Assembly (NCBI RefSeq): GCF_947498005.1
Contig: NZ_CANMIW010000003.1
Location: forward strand, 124,001-188,000
Direction: 5' to 3'
Length of the DNA stretch: 64,000 nucleotides
Origin: an uncultured Winogradskyella sp.
GTDB taxonomy: Bacteria; Bacteroidota; Bacteroidia; Flavobacteriales; Flavobacteriaceae
The notes below the pieces were generated by a model that ran no database searches, had not been told where the DNA came from, and was given only the letters and a program-made list of their open reading frames with translations. The first letter of the stretch is position 1. Each line of letters begins with the position of its first letter. The position numbers and the translations under genes are program-made. This document shows positions 1 to 7,789 of this stretch, piece after piece.

Positions 1-7
1 TAACAGA

Positions 8-199
8 ATGGAATCCTTAATTGCCTGCGGACAATTTACTATTTGTTATGAGCTACTAGAGTACATTTTAGAGCTGAAAGCAGATAAGGAAAGTGGTATT
101 TCTGATTTTAAGGAAATTAATAAGCTAGAGTCTGTTTTAAAAACACAATGGCAAGCATTTAATAAAAATCCATTATGGTTGGTTAATGATTTAAAATAA
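8..199 (+). CDS. hypothetical protein, possibly the 3' end of a longer gene
   Basis: Open frame of 63 codons beginning MESLIACGQF and ending NPLWLVNDLK. The frame stays open to the left edge of the window, so the true start may lie outside it. The product is rich in charged and leucine residues and looks like a small helical soluble protein. I do not recognise a family. It is followed by a strong terminator shared with the convergent acetate kinase gene, which supports it being a real transcription unit. Confidence 0.4.
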   Translation: MESLIACGQFTICYELLEYILELKADKESGISDFKEINKLESVLKTQWQAFNKNPLWLVNDLK

Positions 200-356
200 C
201 AAACAGAAGGTTAAAAAAGTATAAATTTCAGTTAATATTGATGTTTTAAAATTGCTCAACGCTTTCTACCTTATGGTGCACCATTAAATGAAACATAAAG
301 TAATTGATTTTGCGAAATCGCTAAAAAGAAACATTTAATTATCTGCCAATAATTAT

Positions 357-384
357 AAAAGCTCCAGAGATATTCTGGAGCTTT
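357..384. terminator. bidirectional intrinsic terminator
   Basis: An inverted repeat (AAAAGCTCCAGA / TCTGGAGCTTTT) with a four-base loop is flanked by A and T runs. It sits between the rightward gene at the window start and the leftward ackA, so it can end both transcripts. Confidence 0.8.
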
Positions 385-425
385 TATGGGTTTTAAGCCG
401 TAGCATTTATCTTAAAATAAATGAA

Positions 426-1616
426 CTATAAACTATTAACAAGGTTATACGCTTGTTTAGCAATTTCTAATTCTTCATTAGTTGGAATTACTAACACTTT
501 AGTTTTAGCAGAGGAAGTATTAATTTCTCTTATTTCGGAAGATCTTAATTCATTAATTGATTTATCTATTTCAATTCCAAAATAGTCCATGTTTTCACAA
601 ACCATTGCTCTAATTACACTAGAATTTTCTCCAATGCCTGCTGTAAAAACAATAGCATCTAATCCATTCATAGCTGCTACATAAGCGCCAATATATTTTT
701 TAATTCTGTAGGCATTCATAGCTAAAGCTAACTGGCAATCTTCATTTCCTTTCTCGGCTTGGGCTTGGATATCTCTAAGATCACTATAACCAGTTAATCC
801 ATACATACCACTTTCTTTATTCAACAAAGTATTCACTTTTTCTAAGCTGTAGCCTAAACTGTTTACTAAATAAAATACAATTGCGTGATCTATATCGCCA
901 CTTCTGGTACCCATAATTAAACCATTTGAAGGTGTAAAGCCTAAATTGTGATCTACACTTTTCCCATCAACAACAGCAGTCATACTGCAACCGTTGCCTA
1001 AATGGATGGTAATAATTTTTGAAGTTTTTAATTTTAAATATTGAATCGCTTTTTCACTAACGAACTTATGACTAGTTCCATGAAATCCATATACTTGAAT
1101 CTTATGTTTTTTATACAATTCATTAGGAATCGCATATTTTTTTGCTTTTTCTGGTAAAGTTTGAAAAAATGCAGTATCAAAAATAGCAGCTTGCTTAGCA
1201 TTAGGAAAAAGTGCTTCTGCTACTTCAATACCAATCAGATTATTAGGATTGTGAAGAGGAGCAAGTGCAGCAAATTCCCCAATTTGCCCTTTAACGTCTT
1301 CTGTAATTAAAGTGGTGTTAGAAAATGAATTTCCGCCATGAACAACACGATGGCCTACAATTGCAATTTCATCTGTGTTTTTTATAACACCTTTATCTAC
1401 ATCTAATAATAAATTTACGACACGTGTTAAACCGTCATTATGGTTTTTTATAGGATGTGTTTTCTTTAAATTTACAATATCTGTTTTATAATTGAGTATA
1501 GCATCCTTTTCGCCAATGCGTTCTACCAAACCACTACAAATTAGGGTTTTGGAAGGCATTTGTATTAATTGAAATTTAATGGATGAGCTTCCAGAATTAA
1601 TAACTAGTATATTCAT
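426..1616 (-). CDS. ackA: acetate kinase
   Basis: Cytosolic acetate kinase: acetyl phosphate + ADP to acetate + ATP, the second step of the Pta-AckA overflow and acetate-activation pathway. At 396 residues it has the usual length. Visible family motifs are N7 with the SGSSS phosphate loop (8-12), R90 in VGHRVVHGG, D147 in the FDTAFF segment, H179 in FHGTSH and the HLGNG loop near 205-209. The ATG start gives the standard N-terminus MNILVINSGSSS. It is the second gene of an operon with pta, only 10 bases downstream of it, and is closed by the terminator at 357-384. Confidence 0.97.
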   Translation of the reverse strand: MNILVINSGSSSIKFQLIQMPSKTLICSGLVERIGEKDAILNYKTDIVNLKKTHPIKNHNDGLTRVVNLLLDVDKGVIKNTDEIAIVGHRVVHGGNSFSNTTLITEDVKGQIGEFAALAPLHNPNNLIGIEVAEALFPNAKQAAIFDTAFFQTLPEKAKKYAIPNELYKKHKIQVYGFHGTSHKFVSEKAIQYLKLKTSKIITIHLGNGCSMTAVVDGKSVDHNLGFTPSNGLIMGTRSGDIDHAIVFYLVNSLGYSLEKVNTLLNKESGMYGLTGYSDLRDIQAQAEKGNEDCQLALAMNAYRIKKYIGAYVAAMNGLDAIVFTAGIGENSSVIRAMVCENMDYFGIEIDKSINELRSSEIREINTSSAKTKVLVIPTNEELEIAKQAYNLVNSL

Positions 1617-1626
1617 ATATTTTATT

Positions 1627-3735
1627 TTAAAAATCTTGAGCTTGAATTACAGTAACTATCACAGTATTAAAAATATCATCTGTAGTACAGCCTCTACTTA
1701 AATCATTTACAGGTTTGTTTAAACCTTGAATAATTGGACCAATAGCTAATGCTTTAGTTTCACGTTGAACTGCTTTATACGTATTATTTCCAGTATTTAA
1801 ATCTGGAAAAATAAACACATTTGCTTGGCCAGCAACTTCAGAGTTTGGTAGTTTAGTTTTACCCACTCGCATATCTACAGCGGCATCATATTGTATTGGG
1901 CCTTCAACTTTTAATTCTGGGCTTTTTACTTTTATTAATTCAGTTGCTGCTCTAACTTTTTCAACATCCTCGCCAACTCCAGAAGTACCAGAAGAGTAAG
2001 AGAGCATTGCTATTTTTGGATCTATACCAAAAGCAATACTCGTTTTAGCTGAAGAAATTGCAATTTCAGAAAGTTGTTCTGCAGTTGGGTTTGGATTAAT
2101 AGCACAATCACCATATACTGAAACTCTATCCTCTAAGCACATAAAAAATACCGACGACACAATTGAAGTTTCAGGTTTTGTTTTAATAAACTGTAAAGCT
2201 GGTCTTATTGTATGTTGTGTTGTATGCACTGCGCCAGATACCATGCCATCTGCGTCGCCTTTATGTACCATCATCGTTCCATAATAAGACACGTCTTCCA
2301 TTAAATCTTGTGCCATTGCTAGATTAACGTTTTTGTGTTTACGTAACTCATACAAGGTTTCAGAATATTCTTTAAACTTAGCAGAATCAATTGGGTTGAT
2401 TATGGTAACCGAACTTAAATCTAAGTTTAAGTCTAAATTAAGTAATTTTTCTTCAATTAATTTTTTATCACCTAATAATGTTATTTCTACAGCATCTAGA
2501 TCAATAAGTTGTTTTGTAGCTCTTAACACACGCTCGTCTAATCCTTCTGGCAAAACAATATGCTTTTTATTAGATTTCGCCTCTTTCAATAAATTATACT
2601 GAAACATTCTTGGTGTTACACCTTTGGTTTCAAACGTGATTAATCGTTCAACCAACTCTTCACTTTTTACGTGCTTTTCAAACTCTTTTATAGAGGTAAT
2701 AATCTTTTCTGTATTCTCAGCGTAAATCTGAGATTTAATTTCCCCAATTTGGTTGGTTACATTATAAGTACCACGAGGCGCAGAAATAATAGGGACAATA
2801 TCAGAGAGTCCTTCAATTAGTTTAATAATTGATTCCTCTGGCGTTAATCCACCAGTTAATACAATACCAGATAGTGAAGGATAATTATCCGATAGATTAG
2901 CTTGCAAAGCTCCTAATATAATATCTGCTCTGTCGCCAGGTGTGATTACTAAAGCATTCTCTTTTAAATGGGTCAAATAATTACGAAGCTGCATAGCACC
3001 AACACTGAAATTTCCGGCTTGATTGTTAATATAAGCTTCACCAAAAAGAACTTTAGCATCTAAGGCATCTACAATTTCCTTAATAGAAGGATTAGATAAT
3101 TTTGGATTCAACGGAATGGCATTAGCAATGATTGAAGATGGTAAATCCTTTTCTAAATTGTCAACGATTAATTTTAAATTTTTAGGATTTACCTTGTTCG
3201 CAATTACAGATAAAACTTCTACACCTTTGTCTTTAAAGGAATCATATGCCATGTGCAAATTACCTACGAGCTCGTCTAAGGTTTTGCCAATTCCGCTTGC
3301 TAAAATAATTGCCGGAACGCCTAAGTTTTTAGCGATTAGTACATTGATATCAAACTCAATGATAGCACCTTCACCTATAAAACTACTGCCTTCTACCAAA
3401 ACAAAGTCAAAACGATCTTCTACCGCTTTAAATTTGTCAATTATAGTACCAATTATCTCATCATCTTTATTTTCGTTTTTCTTTTTAATAACTTCACTTC
3501 GTTTAAAAGCGTAAGCATCCTCAAACTTTAAATCGAGATTAAAATAAGATATTACAGTATTTATATGGTTGTCTATTTCGCCAGGCTCTATATCGTCTAT
3601 TATAGGTCTGAAATAGCCTACTTTGGCAGCCTTACCCAACAATAATTGCATTAAACCTAATGAAATTATTGATTTACCACTATTGGGTTCTGTTGTAGAA
3701 ATGTAAACGGCTTTATTCGTTAATTTTTTGTTCAT
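1627..3735 (-). CDS. pta: phosphate acetyltransferase, long form
   Basis: Interconverts acetyl-CoA and acetyl phosphate. At 702 residues this is the long, three-part form. The N-terminal BioD-like P-loop domain carries TEPNSGKS at 15-22. A DRTGG-type middle domain spans about 215-330. The C-terminal PTA/PTB catalytic domain runs from about 375, with recognisable segments such as LPEGLDERVL and SYSSGTSGVGEDVEKV. It is transcribed first in the pta-ackA operon. A TAATTTTG element in the right orientation lies at 3784-3791, about 50 bases upstream of the start, and could be its -7 box; no clear -33 partner was seen. Confidence 0.96.
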   Translation of the reverse strand: MNKKLTNKAVYISTTEPNSGKSIISLGLMQLLLGKAAKVGYFRPIIDDIEPGEIDNHINTVISYFNLDLKFEDAYAFKRSEVIKKKNENKDDEIIGTIIDKFKAVEDRFDFVLVEGSSFIGEGAIIEFDINVLIAKNLGVPAIILASGIGKTLDELVGNLHMAYDSFKDKGVEVLSVIANKVNPKNLKLIVDNLEKDLPSSIIANAIPLNPKLSNPSIKEIVDALDAKVLFGEAYINNQAGNFSVGAMQLRNYLTHLKENALVITPGDRADIILGALQANLSDNYPSLSGIVLTGGLTPEESIIKLIEGLSDIVPIISAPRGTYNVTNQIGEIKSQIYAENTEKIITSIKEFEKHVKSEELVERLITFETKGVTPRMFQYNLLKEAKSNKKHIVLPEGLDERVLRATKQLIDLDAVEITLLGDKKLIEEKLLNLDLNLDLSSVTIINPIDSAKFKEYSETLYELRKHKNVNLAMAQDLMEDVSYYGTMMVHKGDADGMVSGAVHTTQHTIRPALQFIKTKPETSIVSSVFFMCLEDRVSVYGDCAINPNPTAEQLSEIAISSAKTSIAFGIDPKIAMLSYSSGTSGVGEDVEKVRAATELIKVKSPELKVEGPIQYDAAVDMRVGKTKLPNSEVAGQANVFIFPDLNTGNNTYKAVQRETKALAIGPIIQGLNKPVNDLSRGCTTDDIFNTVIVTVIQAQDF

Positions 3736-3871
3736 ATGTTAAGATAAAACTATAGTTTCAGTAAAATCACTAATATTAGTTTACAAAATTAACGATTAAA
3801 CGCCTTTATTTTGTGACATTTATCATGTTATTGAAAAAAACGTAACAGAATGGTGATACTTAGTTGATACC

Positions 3872-3902
3872 TTTGGTAGGATAAAAACAAAATGTAAATT
3901 TG
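3872..3902 (+). promoter_or_regulatory. putative Bacteroidota promoter for the cold-shock gene
   Basis: TTTG at 3872-3875 and TAAATTTG at 3895-3902, separated by 19 bases, match the Bacteroidota -33/-7 consensus (TTTG, TAnnTTTG). They lie about 40 bases upstream of the cold-shock ORF. Confidence 0.55.
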
Positions 3903-3939
3903 TAGTACCAAATGAATTACAAATTAATGGCAGTTTAAA

Positions 3940-4182
3940 ATGATATTACAATTTTTTAAAAACTTATTTAAAGGCAAAACATCGAGCGAAGTAAAACACG
4001 GTACAGTGAAATTTTTCAACTATACAAAAGGTTTTGGCTTTATAAGTATTACTGACTCTGATGATGAAATATTTGTTCACACTACAAATTGTGTAGATAA
4101 AATAAAACAGAATAATAAAGTGACATTTCAGGTAGAGCAAGGAAAAAAAGGACCAACTGCTGTTAATGTTAAATTAGCTTAG
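3940..4182 (+). CDS. cold-shock domain protein with N-terminal extension
   Basis: An 80-residue single-stranded nucleic-acid binding protein. A CspA-type OB fold occupies about 20-80, with RNP1 KGFGFI (30-35) and RNP2 EIFVH (43-47). The first 18 residues (MILQFFKNLFKGKTSSE) are an extra amphipathic segment not found in minimal CspA proteins such as the 63-residue one at 58.2 kb. Probably an RNA chaperone or antiterminator. It stands alone between divergent pta and the convergent exonuclease gene, with its own promoter-like element upstream. Confidence 0.9.
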   Translation: MILQFFKNLFKGKTSSEVKHGTVKFFNYTKGFGFISITDSDDEIFVHTTNCVDKIKQNNKVTFQVEQGKKGPTAVNVKLA

Positions 4183-4232
4183 TCTATTTTCCTATTTTAT
4201 ATTGTATGTTTTATTGGCGAAGCTTGTTATGG

Positions 4233-5570
4233 CTAACAGCCCAACATTAGTGGTCGTAAAATTTTCTGAATATCTACGCTGTTTTTTTGTGGAATTAAAA
4301 AGGTATTTAAATCATCTATGTGATTTATCTGCTCGTCTTTATCTATAAATCCGTAGCCTAAGTATTGGCCTTCTTTAATCATTACAAAGGCTTCTTCATT
4401 ACCGTGTCTACCTTTCTCTTTAAAAATAAGATCATTTTTTTGATGAGACATATCGTGGATGGCTTCTAGGACTCTATTATTATAGTCTTCAACAGATTCT
4501 TCATTTTTACATATGCCGTTACAGTTTTTAATGCTGTAGTGTGAACATTCTGAAACGGATTCTTGTAAATGACAATATTTTGGGCACAAGTTAAATTTAG
4601 CACATATCTTTTCCATATAAGAGCGAAGATCTCTAATATTAAAAAACGTAAGTATAGGATTAGGAACTAAACGTCCTTTATTACTCGCTAAATGTAGAAC
4701 ACCTTTTCGGTCTTCGTAAGAGAATATGGCGAAGGTTTGTATAGTACGTTTTGCCACTTTATTATAAATAGGAAAATGATGCTTTATCGCTGCATCTTCC
4801 ATAAGTAGGGCAATTAACTCGCTACCAGAAATTTCAAAATCAAGATCTCTGGTTTCCCTAACCATTTCTAATGATTTTTTTGTTTTACTATAGAAATGAC
4901 TTAAAACACGTTTTTTTATGTTTTTAGCTTTTCCGACATAAATAACAGTTCCTTTTTTATCCTTAAAGTAATAAATACCTGGTGTACTTGGTAAGGCCTC
5001 AAACTTTTCTTTAGGAAGGTTAGGAGGTAAGGTCGCTTCTCTAGAATTCTTATTTAGAAATTCTTTAAAGACTTCAGCGGCATTGGGTTGTTGTAATAAT
5101 AATTCAAACAGAATAACCGTAGCTTCTGCATCGCCTCTCGCTCTGTGTCTGTCTACCAAATTAATGTCTAAAGCTTTACATATCTTTCCTAGACTATACG
5201 AGCGATGACCAGGAATTAAACGACGCGATAAGCGTACTGTGCATAGTTTTTTTCTAGTAAATTCTCTGCCAATACGTTTAAACTCTCCTTGAATAACGTT
5301 GTAATCAAAGTTTACGTTATGGGCGACAAAAATGGCACCTTCCGTAATATCTAGTATATTTTGTGCAACATCTTCAAACGATGGTGAATCTGCCACCATT
5401 GCATTATCAATACCAGTAAGTGCAGTAATGTGCTGAGGAATAAAACTATTTGGATTTACTAATGATGTGAACTCATCTACTACGGTTTCTCCATTATATC
5501 TAAAAACCGAGATTTCGGTCATACGATTGGTTTTTCCTGTGGTTTCAACATCAATGATGGTGTAAATCAT
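4233..5570 (-). CDS. DEDDh exonuclease fused to a GIY-YIG (UvrC-N-like) nuclease
   Basis: A 445-residue two-nuclease protein. The N-terminal DnaQ/epsilon-like exonuclease has D7 and E9 (IIDVETTG), the AHNVNFD segment (83-89), and H142/D147 in RHRARGDAEA, which completes DEDDh. A GIY-YIG domain follows from about 193 (PGIYYF, then VIYVGKAKNIKKR). After it comes a cysteine-rich stretch (C-P-K-Y-C, then C, C and C in KNCNGICK) like the UvrC iron-sulfur region. This is the layout of Cho-like or epsilon-UvrC fusions, which act in nucleotide excision repair. The C-terminal RNase H-like and HhH parts of UvrC are absent, as in Cho. Monocistronic. Confidence 0.88.
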   Translation of the reverse strand: MIYTIIDVETTGKTNRMTEISVFRYNGETVVDEFTSLVNPNSFIPQHITALTGIDNAMVADSPSFEDVAQNILDITEGAIFVAHNVNFDYNVIQGEFKRIGREFTRKKLCTVRLSRRLIPGHRSYSLGKICKALDINLVDRHRARGDAEATVILFELLLQQPNAAEVFKEFLNKNSREATLPPNLPKEKFEALPSTPGIYYFKDKKGTVIYVGKAKNIKKRVLSHFYSKTKKSLEMVRETRDLDFEISGSELIALLMEDAAIKHHFPIYNKVAKRTIQTFAIFSYEDRKGVLHLASNKGRLVPNPILTFFNIRDLRSYMEKICAKFNLCPKYCHLQESVSECSHYSIKNCNGICKNEESVEDYNNRVLEAIHDMSHQKNDLIFKEKGRHGNEEAFVMIKEGQYLGYGFIDKDEQINHIDDLNTFLIPQKNSVDIQKILRPLMLGC

Positions 5571-5691
5571 GTATAGAATCTGAGATTTAGATTGAGAATT
5601 ATTTTAAAAGAATAAAGATAATCAGTTTTAGTTAGTTTTTGAAATTTTACTATTTATTAGATTTCGATTCTACGTCCATTTAGATATTCAT

Positions 5692-5718
5692 AAAAAAAAG
5701 CAACGTGCTAAACGTTGC
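5692..5718 (-). terminator. intrinsic terminator of the hpf/arsC-like operon
   Basis: Read on the minus strand, the hairpin GCAACGTTTAGCACGTTGC is followed by eight T residues, directly downstream of the ArsC-like gene. Confidence 0.8.
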
Positions 5719-5748
5719 CATTAATTCTAGTGACTTAAAAGAGAGTCA

Positions 5749-6135
5749 TTATGTTTTTTGAATACCTTCACTATCACTATCTATAAATGTTAATACTTTA
5801 GAAGGATTTTTAATCTGCTTCGCTTTCCCCTTTGTAAAAACAATGGCACCATTTAAAGCATCTGGATTTTCCCTTAGAATCTTAGTACAATCATGGTTAC
5901 TGAAACTGTCAATATTACCTTCAATTTTTTTAGGGTCAATTAATTGATTCAAATTTAGGTTAAGTCGTTTGCCTAAATCTATCCACTGCGTACCTGTTAA
6001 TTTTTGTTTAGAAATATCAATACTCAAAACCTTTTTATCAGTAGCACTCAAGTATCCTAAGGTTTGCTTATCTTCATTGTCATTACCATTGTATATGCAG
6101 GTAATTTCTCTTTCATTCTCGCTCATAATTCCCAT
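5749..6135 (-). CDS. ArsC/Spx-fold protein lacking the catalytic cysteine
   Basis: A 128-residue protein related to the arsenate reductase / Spx thioredoxin-fold family (KQTLGYL..., TGTQWIDLGKRL, NPDALNGAIVFTKGKAKQI). Where catalytic members have a Cys in an N-x-C-x-K-S/T context, this one reads NGNDNEDKQTL, so redox reduction of arsenate is unlikely. A regulatory or structural role is more plausible. The start may be the annotated ATG or the internal ATG three codons later (MSENEREI). It starts one base after the hpf stop codon, so the two genes are almost certainly co-transcribed and perhaps translationally coupled. Confidence 0.75.
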   Translation of the reverse strand: MGIMSENEREITCIYNGNDNEDKQTLGYLSATDKKVLSIDISKQKLTGTQWIDLGKRLNLNLNQLIDPKKIEGNIDSFSNHDCTKILRENPDALNGAIVFTKGKAKQIKNPSKVLTFIDSDSEGIQKT

Positions 6136-6136
6136 T

Positions 6137-6448
6137 TTAATATGTTTTCATTTGTTCTTTTCGTTTCTTCAGTTGCCTTTTAAGTTCGTTTACGGTCTCT
6201 TGAACGGCATCTTGAAATGTATTGTGTGATGATTCCGAAAATAGACGAGGACCAGGAGCACTTAGTCTAATACCACACATTTTACCTGTTTCGTCTGACG
6301 ATGTGTTTTCGGTCTTAAAAAAAACATCGGCACGATGCACAAAATCATAATAAGTAAAAATGGTATCCAACTTTTCGTTTGTGAAACTCTCTAATGTATC
6401 ACTTGCGTTGACATCGTGATATTCGTAAATTATTTTATCATTATTCAT
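6137..6448 (-). CDS. HPF/RaiA-family ribosome-associated factor, short form
   Basis: A 103-residue protein with the beta-alpha-beta-beta-beta-alpha pattern of the sigma-54 modulation / HPF family: MNNDKIIYEYHDVNASDTLESF, then ADVFFKT, GIRLSAPGPRLF, and a terminal basic helix ELKRQLKKRKEQ. Members bind the 30S subunit to stabilise idle or dimerised ribosomes. It is shorter than long HPF and lacks the dimerisation domain. First gene of a two-gene operon. A TAGTTTTG box (plus-strand 6472-6479) sits about 25 bases upstream in the correct orientation. Confidence 0.85.
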   Translation of the reverse strand: MNNDKIIYEYHDVNASDTLESFTNEKLDTIFTYYDFVHRADVFFKTENTSSDETGKMCGIRLSAPGPRLFSESSHNTFQDAVQETVNELKRQLKKRKEQMKTY

Positions 6449-6639
6449 AGTGTTATATTTTAAGTTATACTCAAAACTAAGACTATACTTATGAATACCT
6501 TAACTGATTTACTAGAAATGTTCGCTTATATAATGAAGACTTGATTTAAATTGCCGGGATAAAAATGCACTAATTGGAGTGTTTTTAGAAGGCTAAATAA
6601 ACTAAAAGTGAATAAAATTAAAGAGCAAATTTGAAATCT

Positions 6640-7539
6640 TTACGAATACAAGATAAGCCCAACACCAATCATTATGCCAACTAAAGGCACTAATTTCTTA
6701 CGTTTGTTTTGTTCTTTAAAGATTAGACCACCAACAACAACAGAAATTATAATTTGGCTACGTTTTATGGCTGATAATAGCATGATAAGCGCATCAGGAT
6801 CTTGTAAAGCTTTAAAATAGAAATAATCTGCTGCGACCAATAAAACACCTACGGCAACTATGGTCCAACGAAACTTGAAAGCTTTTCGTTTTTCCTTAAA
6901 CGGAAACCAAGTGATAGACAATATTATTAGTAGGATTAACACAGTATAGAAACAAAACCAAAATTGCAATGTTTGTGGGTTTAGCTCTAAATTCTGAATT
7001 AAAAACTTATCATATAATCCACTAGAAGCACCTAAAAATGTGGCAGCAATAATGGCAAAAATCCATTTGTTACGCTTAAAATTAATACCTTCTTTTTTAC
7101 CAATTCTAGAATATAATATCACAGAAAAGATAATTAGAAAGAAGCCAATCCATTGTAAAAAATTTGGTTGTTCTTGGTAGATTAAAATGGCGCCAATAAA
7201 AGTAAAAAATGGTCCAGCAGAACGAATAGGTGTTACAATAGTTATGGGTAAATGTTTTAAAGCTTGATAAGCTAAAACCCACGAACTAGCCATAATCGCA
7301 GATTTGATAGCGATAAAACCGTGAGTTTCCCAATCTATTTTAGAAATATAAAGACCCATTTCTATAAGTGATTCCTCATAGAATACTGAACCAAAATAAA
7401 GTGGTAATAAGAAGAGAAAACCAGAAGAAATAGTACCAAATAGTACAGGGAACACTTCGTTGCCTTGTACTGCATGTTTTTTGCATAAGTTGTGTAAACC
7501 TAAAAATAAAGCCGCTAAAAGTCCGAGATACATCCACAT
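6640..7539 (-). CDS. DMT-superfamily (EamA) transporter
   Basis: A 299-residue inner-membrane protein with about ten hydrophobic helices in two EamA repeats, from MWMYLGLLAALFLGLHNLCK to PLVGIMIGVGLILYS. The position after the first helix pairs (TIVTPIRSAGPFFTFIGAI) is typical of drug/metabolite exporters. The substrate cannot be predicted from sequence. An ATG two codons further in (MYLGLLA) is an alternative start. Monocistronic. Confidence 0.85.
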   Translation of the reverse strand: MWMYLGLLAALFLGLHNLCKKHAVQGNEVFPVLFGTISSGFLFLLPLYFGSVFYEESLIEMGLYISKIDWETHGFIAIKSAIMASSWVLAYQALKHLPITIVTPIRSAGPFFTFIGAILIYQEQPNFLQWIGFFLIIFSVILYSRIGKKEGINFKRNKWIFAIIAATFLGASSGLYDKFLIQNLELNPQTLQFWFCFYTVLILLIILSITWFPFKEKRKAFKFRWTIVAVGVLLVAADYFYFKALQDPDALIMLLSAIKRSQIIISVVVGGLIFKEQNKRKKLVPLVGIMIGVGLILYS

Positions 7540-7789
7540 AATGCGCGCGAAGATATTGGTTTATTTGATAAAAATTCATTCCTGATTTTGTAAATTTCAT
7601 GAATTGATTTAATCATATCTATACCAGGTTTATAATATCGATTTTAAAAGAGTTTTTACAGCGAGATTTGAGTGTTAGGATTACGCTTTGTAAATCATAA
7701 ATTAACTAGGAAATCAGCCTAAATCAATGAGATCATCAGACTTTTCTGTTTAAAATGCATATCTTTAGTAATTAATATCTCTTATTTAG

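Noticed and set aside
2333..3514. Antisense frames inside pta (2333-2602 and 3116-3514)
   Set aside because: They lie opposite conserved Pta coding sequence and have low-complexity Ser/Phe/Ile composition typical of reverse-strand shadows.
7376..7600. 74-codon minus-strand frame overlapping the DMT transporter start
   Set aside because: It is out of frame with a well-supported membrane protein gene and has no domain signal.
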